64,000 nt of DNA from Duodenibacillus massiliensis (GCF_900128485.1 NZ_LT635855.1:12096-76095), one strand, 5' to 3'; numbered from the stretch's first letter, positions 17,470 to 26,150 are shown. The notes: a model not told the origin generated them from the letters alone. A program made the numbers and translations.

Positions 17470-19818
17470 ATGAGTCAGGAAAAAGCGGTGTCGGAAAAAG
17501 AAGGCGTTAAAGCCGGGAGCGTCAAAAAAGAGGGGGCGGGTCCGGTGCCGGCTGCTCTAAAGAGCGGAAAAGCAAAAAAGCGGACGGGAACAAAAGCCGC
17601 GGCGCGCACAAAGCCGGCAGGTAAAAAAGGGGCAGCCGGACAGCCGGGGGCACAAAGGGAAGCGGCCTTTCTGAAAGACGCTTCAGCACTGGGCTTAAGA
17701 GATCCCCGGCTTTACATCAACCGTGAAATCAGCTGGATTGAATTTGACCGCAAGGTCCTTGAGACGGCCATGGACAAACGTGTGCCGCTTCTGGACCGGG
17801 TGAAGTTTCTTGCGATCTTCTTTAATAACCTCGATGAGTTTTACATGGTGCGGGTGATGAACCTGCAGCGCCAGGCCCGAAGCGGTGTGGCGCCCACCGG
17901 CGCCGATCAGATGCCGCCCGCGCGCCAGTTGTCTGAAATCCGGCGTCGTGTGCAGGAGATGCTCGATGCCGCCGAAGTACTCTGGTTTGATGAGTTAAAG
18001 CCCGCTTTGGCGAAAAAAGACATCCGCTTTGTGAAGTACGAGGATCTTACGGGGCGTCAGAAAACGCGTGTGAACCGCTATTTTGACGAGCAGATCTTTC
18101 CGATTCTCACGCCCCAGGCCGTGGACGCAGGCCGCCCCTTCCCGATGATTTCCAACACGAGCATCAATATCGTCGCGGAACTTGAGGCCGTGGCCGCTTC
18201 CGCCCCCGTCAAGGTCCGTTTTGCCCGTGTGAAGTGCCCGAACAACCTGCCGCGGTTTCTGTTTCTCACCGATGCTGATAAGGAAGGGTCTGAAACCTTT
18301 GCCGTCACCGAAGACACCAATCAGGTGCTTTTGGTGGAAGACCTGATCGTGCGCCGCATGGGGCAGCTTTTCCCCGGCTACAAGGTAAAAAATTCCGGTC
18401 TTTTCCGCGTCACCCGCAACACCGACGGTGAAATCGAAGAAGACGAAGCCGATGACCTGTTGTCGGCCGTGCGCGACTACGTCGAGCAGCGACGTTTCGG
18501 CTCGGTCGTAAGGCTCGAACTCGGGCGCGGCATGCCAAAGCGCCTGCAGGAATTTCTGGTGCAGCACCTTGACATGCATCCGAGCCAGATCTTTAAGTCA
18601 AAGATGCCGCTTGCGTTTTCTGAGTTCATGGGACTGATGGCCCTGGATAAGCCGGGGCTTAAGTACCCGGCGATGCATCTGAGAATTCCTGCGGCCTTTG
18701 ACGCCGAAGGCAGCGTCTTTGAGGCGATCGCCGGGCACGATCAGATGGTTTATCACCCCTACGATTCGTTTGCCTGCGTTTTGCGGTTTCTGCATCAGGC
18801 GGCGCTTGACCCCGACGTCGTTGCCATCAAGCAGACGCTTTACCGCTGCGGCAGAGCGTCCCCCGTTGTAAAGAGCCTTCTTGAGGCCAGGCGCCTCGGC
18901 AAGCAGGTGACGGCTGTGGTGGAACTCAAGGCCCGGTTTGACGAAGAGCAGAACATCAACTGGGCCGAGGAACTCGAAAAAGCGGGTGTGAATGTTGTTT
19001 ACGGTTTTGCCGGACTCAAGATCCACGCGAAGCTCTGTCTCGTTGTGCGCCGCGAGGGCGGCGGCATGCGCCGTTACGTGCATATCGGCACGGGTAACTA
19101 CAACGCGGCTTCCGCGAAGATCTATACCGATCTCGGGCTTTTCACAACCAATGACGCGATCTGCAACGACGTGCAGGACCTGTTTAACATCATGACCGGG
19201 TTCGGCTTTATTGAAAACTACCGTGAGCTTTTTGTCTCGCCCAATCTGCTGCGGCGCAACATGTCCGCGCTCATTGAGGAAGAAATTGCGCTGCACATGA
19301 AAGAGGGCGGCGGCCACATTATCTTGAAGTGCAATCAGCTCGTTGACCCCGACATCATTGCCCTTCTTTACAAGGCAAGCCGCGCGGGCGTGAAAATCGA
19401 ATGCATCGTGCGCGGCATCTGTTCGCTCAGGCCCGGCATTCCCGGTGTTTCCGACACGATTACCGTGCGCTCCATCGTCGGAGAACTTCTGGAGCATGCC
19501 CGCGTCTACTGGTTCCGTCACGGCGGTAAAGAGAAAATGTACGTGGGCAGCGCCGACATGATGACCCGTAACTTAAACGGCCGCATTGAGGTGTTGGCGC
19601 CCGTGCTCGATCCGGATATCCGCGACAACATCCTTGAGCAGATTGTGAAGGCGCAGCTTGCCGATAACGTCCATGCCTGGGTTTTGGCGGGCGACGGCAC
19701 CTACACGAAAGTAGTGCCGGAAAAAGGGGCTGCACCTTACGACTCACAGGCTGAGATCGGCCGGCATCTGCATCTTCTTGCGCAGCACGACGGCAAACGC
19801 CGGGTGTCGATCAGCTGA
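17470..19818 (+). CDS. ppk1: Polyphosphate kinase 1 with a long basic N-terminal extension
   Basis: 782 residues from ATG 17470. A GTG at 17446 is upstream but gives no better context. Reversibly transfers the gamma phosphate of ATP onto polyphosphate chains, at the inner face of the membrane. The N domain starts at about residue 75 with RDPRLYINREISWIEF; the two phospholipase-D-like C1/C2 domains carry the active histidines, His519 (GLKIHAKLCLV, the auto-phosphorylated one) and His684 (WFRHGGKEKMYVGSAD). LDPDVVAIKQTLYRCG and HIGTGNYN are family signatures. The first 75 residues are Lys/Ala/Gly-rich and absent from E. coli PPK, so the protein is longer than the usual 690 or so. No ppx follows. 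Confidence 0.95.
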   Translation: MSQEKAVSEKEGVKAGSVKKEGAGPVPAALKSGKAKKRTGTKAAARTKPAGKKGAAGQPGAQREAAFLKDASALGLRDPRLYINREISWIEFDRKVLETAMDKRVPLLDRVKFLAIFFNNLDEFYMVRVMNLQRQARSGVAPTGADQMPPARQLSEIRRRVQEMLDAAEVLWFDELKPALAKKDIRFVKYEDLTGRQKTRVNRYFDEQIFPILTPQAVDAGRPFPMISNTSINIVAELEAVAASAPVKVRFARVKCPNNLPRFLFLTDADKEGSETFAVTEDTNQVLLVEDLIVRRMGQLFPGYKVKNSGLFRVTRNTDGEIEEDEADDLLSAVRDYVEQRRFGSVVRLELGRGMPKRLQEFLVQHLDMHPSQIFKSKMPLAFSEFMGLMALDKPGLKYPAMHLRIPAAFDAEGSVFEAIAGHDQMVYHPYDSFACVLRFLHQAALDPDVVAIKQTLYRCGRASPVVKSLLEARRLGKQVTAVVELKARFDEEQNINWAEELEKAGVNVVYGFAGLKIHAKLCLVVRREGGGMRRYVHIGTGNYNAASAKIYTDLGLFTTNDAICNDVQDLFNIMTGFGFIENYRELFVSPNLLRRNMSALIEEEIALHMKEGGGHIILKCNQLVDPDIIALLYKASRAGVKIECIVRGICSLRPGIPGVSDTITVRSIVGELLEHARVYWFRHGGKEKMYVGSADMMTRNLNGRIEVLAPVLDPDIRDNILEQIVKAQLADNVHAWVLAGDGTYTKVVPEKGAAPYDSQAEIGRHLHLLAQHDGKRRVSIS

Positions 19819-19961
19819 GGCAGTCACAGGCATTTTCAAAATTCTCAGGCAGCCCGCATACCTGAAGTGTGCCCGGTGTTGTAGAGTGCGAAGAAACCGG
19901 CCGGGACGGCCTCTTTGCAGTCCCGGTGCGGTGCTTTTCGGACTTTCGGGAGATCTGTGCA

Positions 19962-20399
19962 ATGGATATGACGCCGCGTGAACCGGTTGTTGTAAACGGC
20001 TTTGCCAACGAACCGCCTTCTTCAATTGTGACGGTGGCCAAGATCGTTTATATCCTGCACGCCGTTTCCGTCATCATCGGAATCGTGACCGGAGCCTCCG
20101 TCATCGGCGCATTTCTTTTCGGCTGGCCTTCGATTGCGGCGGTGGTTTTAAATTACGTGATGCGCAGCGAAGCCCGCGGCACGTATGTTGACAGCCACTT
20201 TTCCTGGCAGATCCGCACCTTCTGGTACGCCATGGCCTGGACGCTTCTGGTGGCCTTTACGGGGCTCATCCTCTCCTGGCTTCTGATCGGCTTTGCCGTC
20301 TGGACCGTGGGTTTCATCGTCATGGGAATCTGGGTGGGCTACAGAATCGTGCGGGGCTGGATCCGGTTAAGTAACGCGCAGCCCATGCCGGTTAACTGA
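19962..20399 (+). CDS. Small membrane protein of the DUF4870-like type
   Basis: 145 residues from ATG 19962 (gggag 11 bases upstream). An ATG at 19968 is a possible alternative, and the longer open frame from 19869 is not supported. Three hydrophobic helices at about 22-60 (with a VTGASVIGAFLFGWPSIAAV stretch), 85-115 and 110-130, separated by the conserved SHFSWQIRTFWYAMAW segment, which is typical of an uncharacterised family of betaproteobacterial inner-membrane proteins. It lies 143 bp after ppk1 in the same direction and before a terminator, so co-transcription with ppk1 is possible. Function unknown. Confidence 0.75.
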   Translation: MDMTPREPVVVNGFANEPPSSIVTVAKIVYILHAVSVIIGIVTGASVIGAFLFGWPSIAAVVLNYVMRSEARGTYVDSHFSWQIRTFWYAMAWTLLVAFTGLILSWLLIGFAVWTVGFIVMGIWVGYRIVRGWIRLSNAQPMPVN

Positions 20400-20666
20400 C
20401 AAAGGAAACCGCAGGCATCATCTCTACGGATTAGTCTGTGCGGGAGAGGGCGGGATTATCCGCATACATTTCATGCCCTGAAAAAACAGGAAGGCAGCAA
20501 AATGCCAACCTGTTTTTTTGTGTCCTGAAAAAGAGCCTGCCCGAGCAGATGTTTTTTGGTCAGGACAGACGTTACCGGACCGGTGCGAGACCGGCCGTCA
20601 ATAACAAGAAGACGCTGGTGCATTGTCCGTAAAACGGATGAGTCCGGTGCCCAATGGAGAATTCCT
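20400..20666 (+). other. Spacer between the small membrane protein and fadL
   Basis: Contains the terminator at 20482-20519 and the untranslated leader of the fadL-type gene. The part 20520-20650 has no gene; a ggaga at 20655 serves the GTG start at 20667. No convincing promoter hexamers. Confidence 0.4.
20482..20519. terminator. Intrinsic terminator before fadL
   Basis: AAAAAACAGG plus GGCA, short loop, TGCC plus CCTGTTTTTTT. A-tract and T-tract on both sides. Confidence 0.85.
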
Positions 20667-20981
20667 GTGAAGAACGCAATGTTCAAGTTTTCGGCAGCAC
20701 TCACGCTTGCGGCGGCTGCCACGTCCGCAGCCTACGCGGGCGGCTTTATGCTCACCGAACAGTCTGTGGCGGGTTTGGGCCGCGCCTACGCCGGCTCCGG
20801 TATCGTGGGTGACGATCTGTCCGCCGTCTGGTACAACCCGGCCGGTATGGTTCTTCTGCCTGGCACGCAGTTTCAGATGGGTTCCGTGATGGCTTATCTC
20901 GATCTCGATGTTGAGACGAATAAAGGAGATACGGATAACGGTGCCAAGCACGGTGTGCCGATTCCCAACATGTTCTTCACG

Positions 20982-20990
20982 CATCAGATG
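20982..20990. repeat. Left copy of the 9-bp target-site duplication
   Basis: CATCAGATG at 20982-20990 equals 22638-22646. Nine base pairs is normal for IS256-family insertion. Confidence 0.92.
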
Positions 20991-21055
20991 GAGGATGTAA
21001 GGTTTTTTGTGTCCAGGCGATAATAGCGCTCCCGTAGGGCGCGAAAGGAATCACC

Positions 21056-22351
21056 GTGGCACACCGTACACCCAAAATAAACGAGACCGTAAAATTTACC
21101 GACCAGCAGCAGGCCATTCTGAACGATGCCGTAGAGCAACTGATGGAAGCCGGCGGCTTAACGGCCTTAACGCAGGCTCATTTCAACGAAGCGATGAAGA
21201 TCGTAGCCCAACGCTTCATCAACGCCGCCCTGCAAGGGGAACTGAAGCACCATTTGACACAGGAAGACGAAAATCTCAACGAAGAGGAATCGTCGGCTGA
21301 GCGCGTTGAAAACAAACGCAATGGGTACAGCAAGAAAACGCTTCACGGCAATAAAGGCGATTTAGAAATCCTGGTTCCCCAGGATCGCAAGGGGACTTAT
21401 GTTCCCCGCCTGGTACCCAAGCACTCACGGCATTTCAATGACTTCGATGACGCCATCATCGATTTATATGGACGCGGATTGTCTACCCGTGAAATCACTG
21501 AGTTCATCAGAAGTCAGTACCACGTTGAAGTGAGTGCCGAATTCATCAGCACCGTGACGGAAAAGGTAAATGACGACGTACGGCAATGGCAAGGCCGTCC
21601 GTTGGATTCGGTCTACCCGGTGGTGTTCTTTGACGCTTTGCGCATCAATATCCGTAAGGACGGCGTCATCAAGAAGATGGCGGTTCATTTGGCTCTCGGC
21701 GTACGTTGTGACGGCCGACGCGATGTGCTCGGCATGTGGGTTCATGAAAACGAAGGCGCGGCTTTCTGGACGTCGGTATTTACGGAATTGAAAAACCGTG
21801 GCGTAGAGGACATCCTGATCGCCGTCACAGACGGCCTCAAGGGTATGACGCAAGCCATTGAAGCCGTATTTCCCCAGGCGCAACATCAAACCTGCATTGT
21901 CCATCTCATCCGTGCCTCTACAGCCTTCGTCAGCCACAAGGATCGAAAGGCTGTAATGGCCGGCTTAAAGCCCATTTACTAGGCCAATACCCCCGAAGAA
22001 GCGTTGGCGGCCTTGGTGGCCTTTGAAAATAGCCCTATGGGCAAACGTTACCCGTATGTAGCGCAGAGTTGGCGCTCTGCCTGGGCACAGGTGATACCCT
22101 TCTTCAACTTTCCCCGGTCGATTCGGAAGTTGTTGTATACGACCAACAGTATTGAGGCTCTCAACCGTGGCGTTCGGAAGGTAATCAAAACTCGAACCAT
22201 GTTTCCGCATGAAGAATCCGCCAAGAAGCTGATTTACTTGGCACTTCAGCGCATTATGGAAAAATGGAAGCTGCCTGTTCGTGCTTGGAGTGAAGCCATG
22301 CCGGTGTTTGCAGCCATGTACGGTGAGCGATTTGCCGCTGGGCAGGCTTAA
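21056..22351 (+). pseudogene. IS256-family (mutator-type) transposase with an in-frame amber codon
   Basis: Starts at GTG 21056 (aagga upstream). The first 308 codons run to TAG at 21980-21982, and the same frame continues open from codon 310 to TAA at 22351. Read through, it would be 431 residues. Catalytic acids: Asp193 (VVFFDALRINIR) and Asp259 (LIAVTDGLKGM) lie before the stop; Glu367 (YTTNSIEALNRGVRK) lies after it. In the family the interrupted position is normally Gln or Thr (IYQA/IYTA), so TAG most simply arose from CAG by one C-to-T change. The truncated protein lacks the third catalytic acid and should be inactive unless amber suppression occurs or the call is a sequencing error. 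Confidence 0.9.
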
Positions 22352-22620
22352 TTGCCGCGGAGTACTGAAACAGTGTTTCAGCATAGCAGTTGCAGTGTTA
22401 CAACTTAAGGAGACGAAACTGCGATTTTTCCGGTAGCGGCGCGCCGCTGCATAGCCGCCCCCATGGGGGCGGCTATGCAGCCCTCCCATGCCGCCGTCGT
22501 ACCCTGAATCATCGCATTACCACTGATAGAAAAATTGGGGCTTGACAGCCCCGAAGTACCCGGGGTTAAATACCCCTGTTAGCGAGCCAACAAGCTCAAC
22601 CGTAAACCCGCGCTAGACAC
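22352..22620 (+). other. Structured non-coding 3' tail of the IS element
   Basis: About 270 bp with no open frame of note. Inverted repeats: CTGAAAC-agt-GTTTCAG (22365-22381); a 14-bp palindrome AGCGGCGCGCCGCT (22435-22448); a perfect 36-bp palindrome centred on CCATGG (22446-22481); GGGGCT-tgac-AGCCCC (22537-22552); GGGGT-taaat-ACCCC (22562-22576). Simple IS256 elements rarely carry such a tail. It could be a structured RNA, a block against impinging transcription, or replication or binding sites. Confidence 0.6.
22446..22481. repeat. Perfect 36-bp palindrome inside the IS tail
   Basis: Each 18-base half starts GCTGCATAGCCGCCCC and the halves meet at CCATGG without a spacer. As RNA it would be a very stable hairpin; as DNA a candidate cruciform or dimer binding site. 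No T-run follows, so it is not a standard terminator. Confidence 0.85.
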
Positions 22621-22637
22621 AAAAATCTACACACACC

Positions 22638-22646
22638 CATCAGATG
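22638..22646. repeat. Right copy of the 9-bp target-site duplication
   Basis: CATCAGATG, identical to 20982-20990, directly before the resumed fadL frame. Confidence 0.92.
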
Positions 22647-23671
22647 AATGAAGACATGTGGTTTGGCTTCGGTATCACGGTTCCTTTCGGTATGGCGACT
22701 GAATATAAGCGCGACTGGGAACTTGCCGACCACGGCATGAACGCTGAAGTGAAGGTCTTTGACTTTAATCCGAACGTTGCCTGGAAGGTAAACGACAAGC
22801 TCTCCATTGGTGCGGGTATGTCGCTGCAGTATGTGACGGCGCACTTCGAAAGCGGTGTTCCTGTTGGTGGTGCTACGGGATATGGTCGTCTGTCTGCTGA
22901 CGGCTGGGCCTGGGGCGGAAACCTCGGCGTGATGTGGCAGCCCACGGAGACGCTGCGTTTCGGTCTGGCTTATCGCTCTCAGGTGAATCACCACGCAGAC
23001 GGTACGTTTAAGGCAGGGATGAAAACCGGTCCGGATGGCATTCCGAAATTGGGAATCCCTGCTAACACGAGCGGCAAGGGTTATAACCTGGGTACTTATG
23101 ATGGGCAAGCCACAATGTCTGCTCCGCATGTTGTGACACTGACCGGGACATGGGAAGCAACTCAGGCTCTGCGTTTGTCAGGCTTGGTTCGTTGGACAAA
23201 TTGGGCAAGCTTTGATTCGTTGCCGATCACCAGTTCTGCATTTGGCAGACTTGGCCAAATGGCCGGAAACCCGACGAGCAGCAACACTCACAAAGAGGAG
23301 TATCACTGGAAAGATTCCTGGCTCTTTACGCTCGGTGCTGACTACACGATCAATGATGCAGTCACGGTCCGCGGCGGTGTGGGCTATGAAATCTCGCCGG
23401 TTGATGACGACAAGTACCGCAGCGCCACGATTCCGGATACTGACCGCCTGTGGCTCTCTTTGGGCGCCACCTGGCACGTCAATAACAAACTGCAGGGTGA
23501 CTTCGGTCTCGCGTACCTCAAGGGAATCGGTGATAAGGGCCTCTACAACAAGACAACGGGTGAGCAGCTCGGCGAATTTAATAAGCTTGACGCCATCCTC
23601 GTGGGTGCTCAGTTCGTCTACCGCTTCGACTGATAAAGCCTGAGGCGTCAGAGGCGATCTGACAAACGTAT

Positions 23672-23716
23672 AAAGCCGCTTTGCGCAGAAAATGAGTCTG
23701 CCGAAGCGGCTTTTTT
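23672..23716 (+). terminator. Terminator after fadL
   Basis: AAAGCCGCTT, loop of about 22, AAGCGGCTTTTTT. Confidence 0.87.
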
Positions 23717-23728
23717 ACGGCCTGAAGT

Positions 23729-23757
23729 TTGTGCCCGGCCCCGTTTGGGCCGATAAT
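23729..23757 (+). promoter_or_regulatory. Probable sigma-70 promoter of the AEC transporter gene
   Basis: TTGTGC at 23729-23734, 17-bp spacer, GATAAT at 23752-23757; the gene starts 52 bp downstream. Confidence 0.55.
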
Positions 23758-23809
23758 GCACGTCTTTTCCGGATTTTCTTTGTGATTTCAACCCTTACGG
23801 ATAGCGGCT

Positions 23810-24757
23810 GTGTCGATCTTTCTGCATCATCTTGAGCTTTGCGCTCCGCTTTTTCTGCTGGTGTTTTTGGGCTGGTTTACGATCAAAATCGGGCTTTTTG
23901 ACAAAGCGGTGAGCTCGGCACTGTCGAAGTTTGTTTTTAAGCTTCTGATGCCGGTCCTTCTTTTTAAGATCATGAGCGGGCTCTCAGAGATGCCGCCCGT
24001 GGACTGGAAGGTGCTCATTGCCTTTTTTGCCTCATGTGTCGTCGTCTTCTTGCTCGGCAAATACTGCGGCAAATATTTTTTCCGTCAGGACAGCACAGGC
24101 CAGGTCATTACCGGCATGGGCGGCATTTTCGGCAACAACGTGCAGCTCGGTGTTCCCATTGTGCAGGTGAGCCTCGGCGACGAGGCTATCCCCACGATTT
24201 CGCTCATCATTATTTTTAACGTTCTGCTGCTTTGGACAGCGGCCACGGCTTGTGTGGAATTCGGAAAAACGGGCGGGAAAATCGACGCCCGGAAGTTCGT
24301 GCATGCCCTCATCAACATCTTTAAAAACCCGATTGTTCTCGGCATCATCATCGGCTCGTGCTGGGGTATGACGGGCTGGCATCTGCCGCAGGTTGCGCAA
24401 AAGACGGTGGACTGGGTGGCGCTTGCCACAACACCGGCGGCACTGATTGCGGTCGGTATGGGCCTTGCGCAGCATTCGTTTAAGGCCTCCTTACCCAAAG
24501 GCACGCTGATCACGGTTTTAAAGCTTGCGGTGCAGCCCGCGCTTGTTTTCTTTTTCTGCCGCCTCATCGGTCTCGGGGAGCTCGAAACCAATGCGGCAAC
24601 GCTTTTGGCGGCTCTGCCTGTGGCCATCAACCTCTACATCATGAGTAACGAATTTAACTCGGAAGAGGGGGCCGCGAGTAATTCCATCTTCGTCTCTACG
24701 CTTGTGTCGGCGGCCACGGTGCCGCTCACACTCACCTTACTGGGTGCAGGAGTTTAA
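23810..24757 (+). CDS. AEC-family transporter (auxin efflux carrier / malonate-type permease)
   Basis: 315 residues from GTG 23810. Ten hydrophobic helices in two bundles of five. The first bundle shows PLFLLVFLGWFTIKIG and KFVFKLLMPVLLFKIM; GNNVQLGVPIVQVSLG is the conserved crossing motif of the family, and the second bundle ends with LAALPVAINLYIMSNEF. Bacterial members move malonate, malate or similar organic anions (MdcF-like); the substrate here is unknown. It is followed after 2 bp by yaeQ, so the two are co-transcribed. Confidence 0.85.
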   Translation: MSIFLHHLELCAPLFLLVFLGWFTIKIGLFDKAVSSALSKFVFKLLMPVLLFKIMSGLSEMPPVDWKVLIAFFASCVVVFLLGKYCGKYFFRQDSTGQVITGMGGIFGNNVQLGVPIVQVSLGDEAIPTISLIIIFNVLLLWTAATACVEFGKTGGKIDARKFVHALINIFKNPIVLGIIIGSCWGMTGWHLPQVAQKTVDWVALATTPAALIAVGMGLAQHSFKASLPKGTLITVLKLAVQPALVFFFCRLIGLGELETNAATLLAALPVAINLYIMSNEFNSEEGAASNSIFVSTLVSAATVPLTLTLLGAGV

Positions 24758-24759
24758 AA

Positions 24760-25317
24760 ATGGCGCTCGGCGCAACGATTTATAAGGCAACACTTGATAT
24801 TTCCGATCTTGACCGCGGCTGGTACGGCTCGCGGTCGCTTACCGTGGCGCGGCACCCCTCGGAAACCGAAGAGCGCATGATGGTCCGGATTCTGGCCTTC
24901 TGCCTTTACGCGGATGAAAAGCTGGAGTTCGGCCGGGGACTTTCCGCCGAAGACGAACCGGACTTGTGGGGAACCAATGATGCGGGGGATATCGGCCGCT
25001 GGATCGATGTGGGCAATCCCGACAACAAGGCCTTAAGGCGCGCGGCGGGCAGAAGCGACGATGTGGTGGTGCTTGCCTACGATGAGGCAAAAACCGGTCC
25101 CTGGTGGCTTTCCAATAAGGGTGATTTCGGCAAGATCGATAAGCTCACGATCCGCACGATAAGTGACGAAGAAGTCCAAAAACTCACGGCAATGTGCACG
25201 CGCAGTATGCACCTCGCAGCTACGGTTCAGGACGGCGTGGTGTGGATTGCCGACGATAAAACCAATCTGGAACTGCACATCGGATGCCTGATGCGCAGAG
25301 GAGAACCCGTGTTCTGA
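24760..25317 (+). CDS. yaeQ: YaeQ family protein
   Basis: 185 residues, the standard length. Family signatures: MALGATIYKATLDISDLDRG at the start, RHPSETEERMMVRILAFCLY with the conserved His/Glu cluster, LWGTNDAGDIGRWIDVGNPD in the centre and GWVW-like VVWIADDKTNLEL at the end. The fold is related to PD-(D/E)XK nucleases, and E. coli YaeQ was described as a suppressor of rfaH loss, but the molecular role is unknown. Only 2 bp after the AEC transporter. The next gene (globin) is convergent with only 6 bp between. Confidence 0.93.
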   Translation: MALGATIYKATLDISDLDRGWYGSRSLTVARHPSETEERMMVRILAFCLYADEKLEFGRGLSAEDEPDLWGTNDAGDIGRWIDVGNPDNKALRRAAGRSDDVVVLAYDEAKTGPWWLSNKGDFGKIDKLTIRTISDEEVQKLTAMCTRSMHLAATVQDGVVWIADDKTNLELHIGCLMRRGEPVF

Positions 25318-25323
25318 GGCGCG

Positions 25324-25713
25324 TTACGCGTTTCTGAGACTGTCGGCCATGCGCCAGAAGGCCGCTTCAAGCTGAGTGCGCAGTGCGGCATCGGAAATCA
25401 CATCAGCAATGGCCGCCTGCATACAGCCGTACCACTGATCACGCATGGCGTCATCAATCGTGAGCCGGCAGTGCTGTTCCCGCAGCATCGGCAGGCCGTG
25501 CGCCTGCTGATAGAGCCCCGGGCCGCCCAAAAAACCCGTGATGTACTCGACCATGCGGGTTTGATAGTGATCCGTTGCTTTACTGTAAAAGCCGCAAAGG
25601 GTTGGGGCACGGGGCTGGGTATGCAGCTCCCGGAAGTAGGCTGAAACCAGTGCGTTCACCGTTTCAGCCCCGCCGATGCGTTCAAAAAGCGACGGTGCTT
25701 TATTGTCCGTCAT
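25324..25713 (-). CDS. Truncated haemoglobin (2-on-2 globin)
   Basis: 129 residues from ATG 25713; the longer open frame upstream belongs to the ybgE region. SLFERIGGAETVNALVSAYF is the globin A/B start, YQTRMVEYITGFLGGPGLYQ the E-helix region with Tyr/Gln that would face the ligand, and HGLPMLREQHCRLTIDDAMR the F-helix, with a histidine (LREQHCRL) as proximal haem ligand. It probably handles oxygen, NO or peroxide. It is the last gene of the bd-oxidase operon, and its ATG overlaps the ybgE stop (ATGA). This link suggests a role in oxygen supply to, or NO protection of, the oxidase (inference). Confidence 0.88.
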   Translation of the reverse strand: MTDNKAPSLFERIGGAETVNALVSAYFRELHTQPRAPTLCGFYSKATDHYQTRMVEYITGFLGGPGLYQQAHGLPMLREQHCRLTIDDAMRDQWYGCMQAAIADVISDAALRTQLEAAFWRMADSLRNA

Positions 25714-25970
25714 CGCAGAAACACGCCCCAGATGCCCAGGGCAATCAGCGGCCAGGCCACGACGGGCGAAAAGCAGACACGCAGGGCACGGTTTTGCGGG
25801 ATAAACCCGAAACCGTGCACCCAGCAGAAACTCATGCCGATCATCATGAGAACAAAAAAGCCGTGCGGCACAGACGTGCTTGTCTCGGCAATAAGCCGCG
25901 GATAAAACACGGTGATACACATCACGGCCGCGGCCGCAAGAAAGCTTAAAACTCGCATCAGAGTCCGCAC
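25710..25970 (-). CDS. ybgE: Cyd operon membrane protein YbgE
   Basis: 86 residues from GTG 25970, chosen because aaggaa lies 6 bases upstream; a second possible start is ATG 25958. Three hydrophobic helices: LMRVLSFLAAAAVMCITVFY, HGFFVLMMIGMSFCWVHGFG and VAWPLIALGIWGVF. The motif CWVHGFGF and the closing ALGIW fit the YbgE family found after cydX in many proteobacteria. Exact role in bd oxidase assembly is unclear. Starts 48 bp after cydX and overlaps the globin start. Confidence 0.83.
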   Translation of the reverse strand: MRTLMRVLSFLAAAAVMCITVFYPRLIAETSTSVPHGFFVLMMIGMSFCWVHGFGFIPQNRALRVCFSPVVAWPLIALGIWGVFLR

Positions 25971-26017
25971 GTTTGTTCCTTTTCTGACGTTGTTGCAGGC
26001 AGAGTGCTTGTAAGGCA

Positions 26018-26122
26018 TTAAGCCTTGTTGTCTTCTTCTTCGCGGTTGTCGATCGTCACGGAGATGAGAATCGAAATCGCGAGGGCGAAGCCAAGACCGG
26101 CAGCCCAGTAAAAGTAGATCAT
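26018..26122 (-). CDS. cydX: Cytochrome bd small subunit CydX
   Basis: 34 residues, starting at the ATG whose last base is 26122 with GGAGG 8 bases upstream. One membrane helix (MIYFYWAAGLGFALAISILI) carries the family's N-terminal Y-W-x-x-G-x-x-x-A pattern, and a charged tail ends in the run of four Glu/Asp before NKA. CydX sits beside CydA and stabilises the haem b595/d site. Lies 80 bp after cydB in a spacer with a strong hairpin (26151-26189). Confidence 0.92.
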   Translation of the reverse strand: MIYFYWAAGLGFALAISILISVTIDNREEEDNKA

Positions 26123-26150
26123 GTCAAATCCTCCGGTTAAGGGGTTTGTC

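Larger units (their letters stand above)
20991..22637 (+). mobile_element. IS256-family insertion sequence, 1,647 bp
   Basis: Bounded by perfect 9-bp direct repeats and by imperfect inverted ends. The left end begins GAGGATGTAAGG and the right end (read inward) GGTGTGTGTAGA; both continue into the same 10-bp core TTTTTGTGTC followed by C/T, A, G. It contains one IS256-type transposase frame (21056-22351) and an unusually long 286-bp non-coding tail (22352-22637) with several perfect inverted repeats. The element lies in the same direction as the split fadL gene. Confidence 0.93.
20667..23633 (+). pseudogene. fadL: OmpP1/FadL/TodX outer-membrane transporter gene, split by an insertion sequence
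   Basis: The gene starts at GTG 20667 (ggaga 8 bases before). It encodes a signal peptide (KNAMFKFSAALTLAAAATSA, cut near AYAGG) and the family start GGFMLTEQSVAGLGRAYAGS with DDLSAVWYNPAGM. After codon 108 (ending HQM at 20990) the IS interrupts it. Reading on into the IS gives only about ten foreign residues to a stop at 21021-21023. The remainder resumes in the same frame at 22647 (NEDMWFGFGITVPFGMATEY) and ends at VGAQFVYRFD, a proper beta-strand C-terminus with terminal aromatic. Removing the IS and one 9-bp repeat restores a 436-residue protein, the normal FadL length. Loss should impair uptake of long-chain fatty acids or other hydrophobic compounds. Confidence 0.93.
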
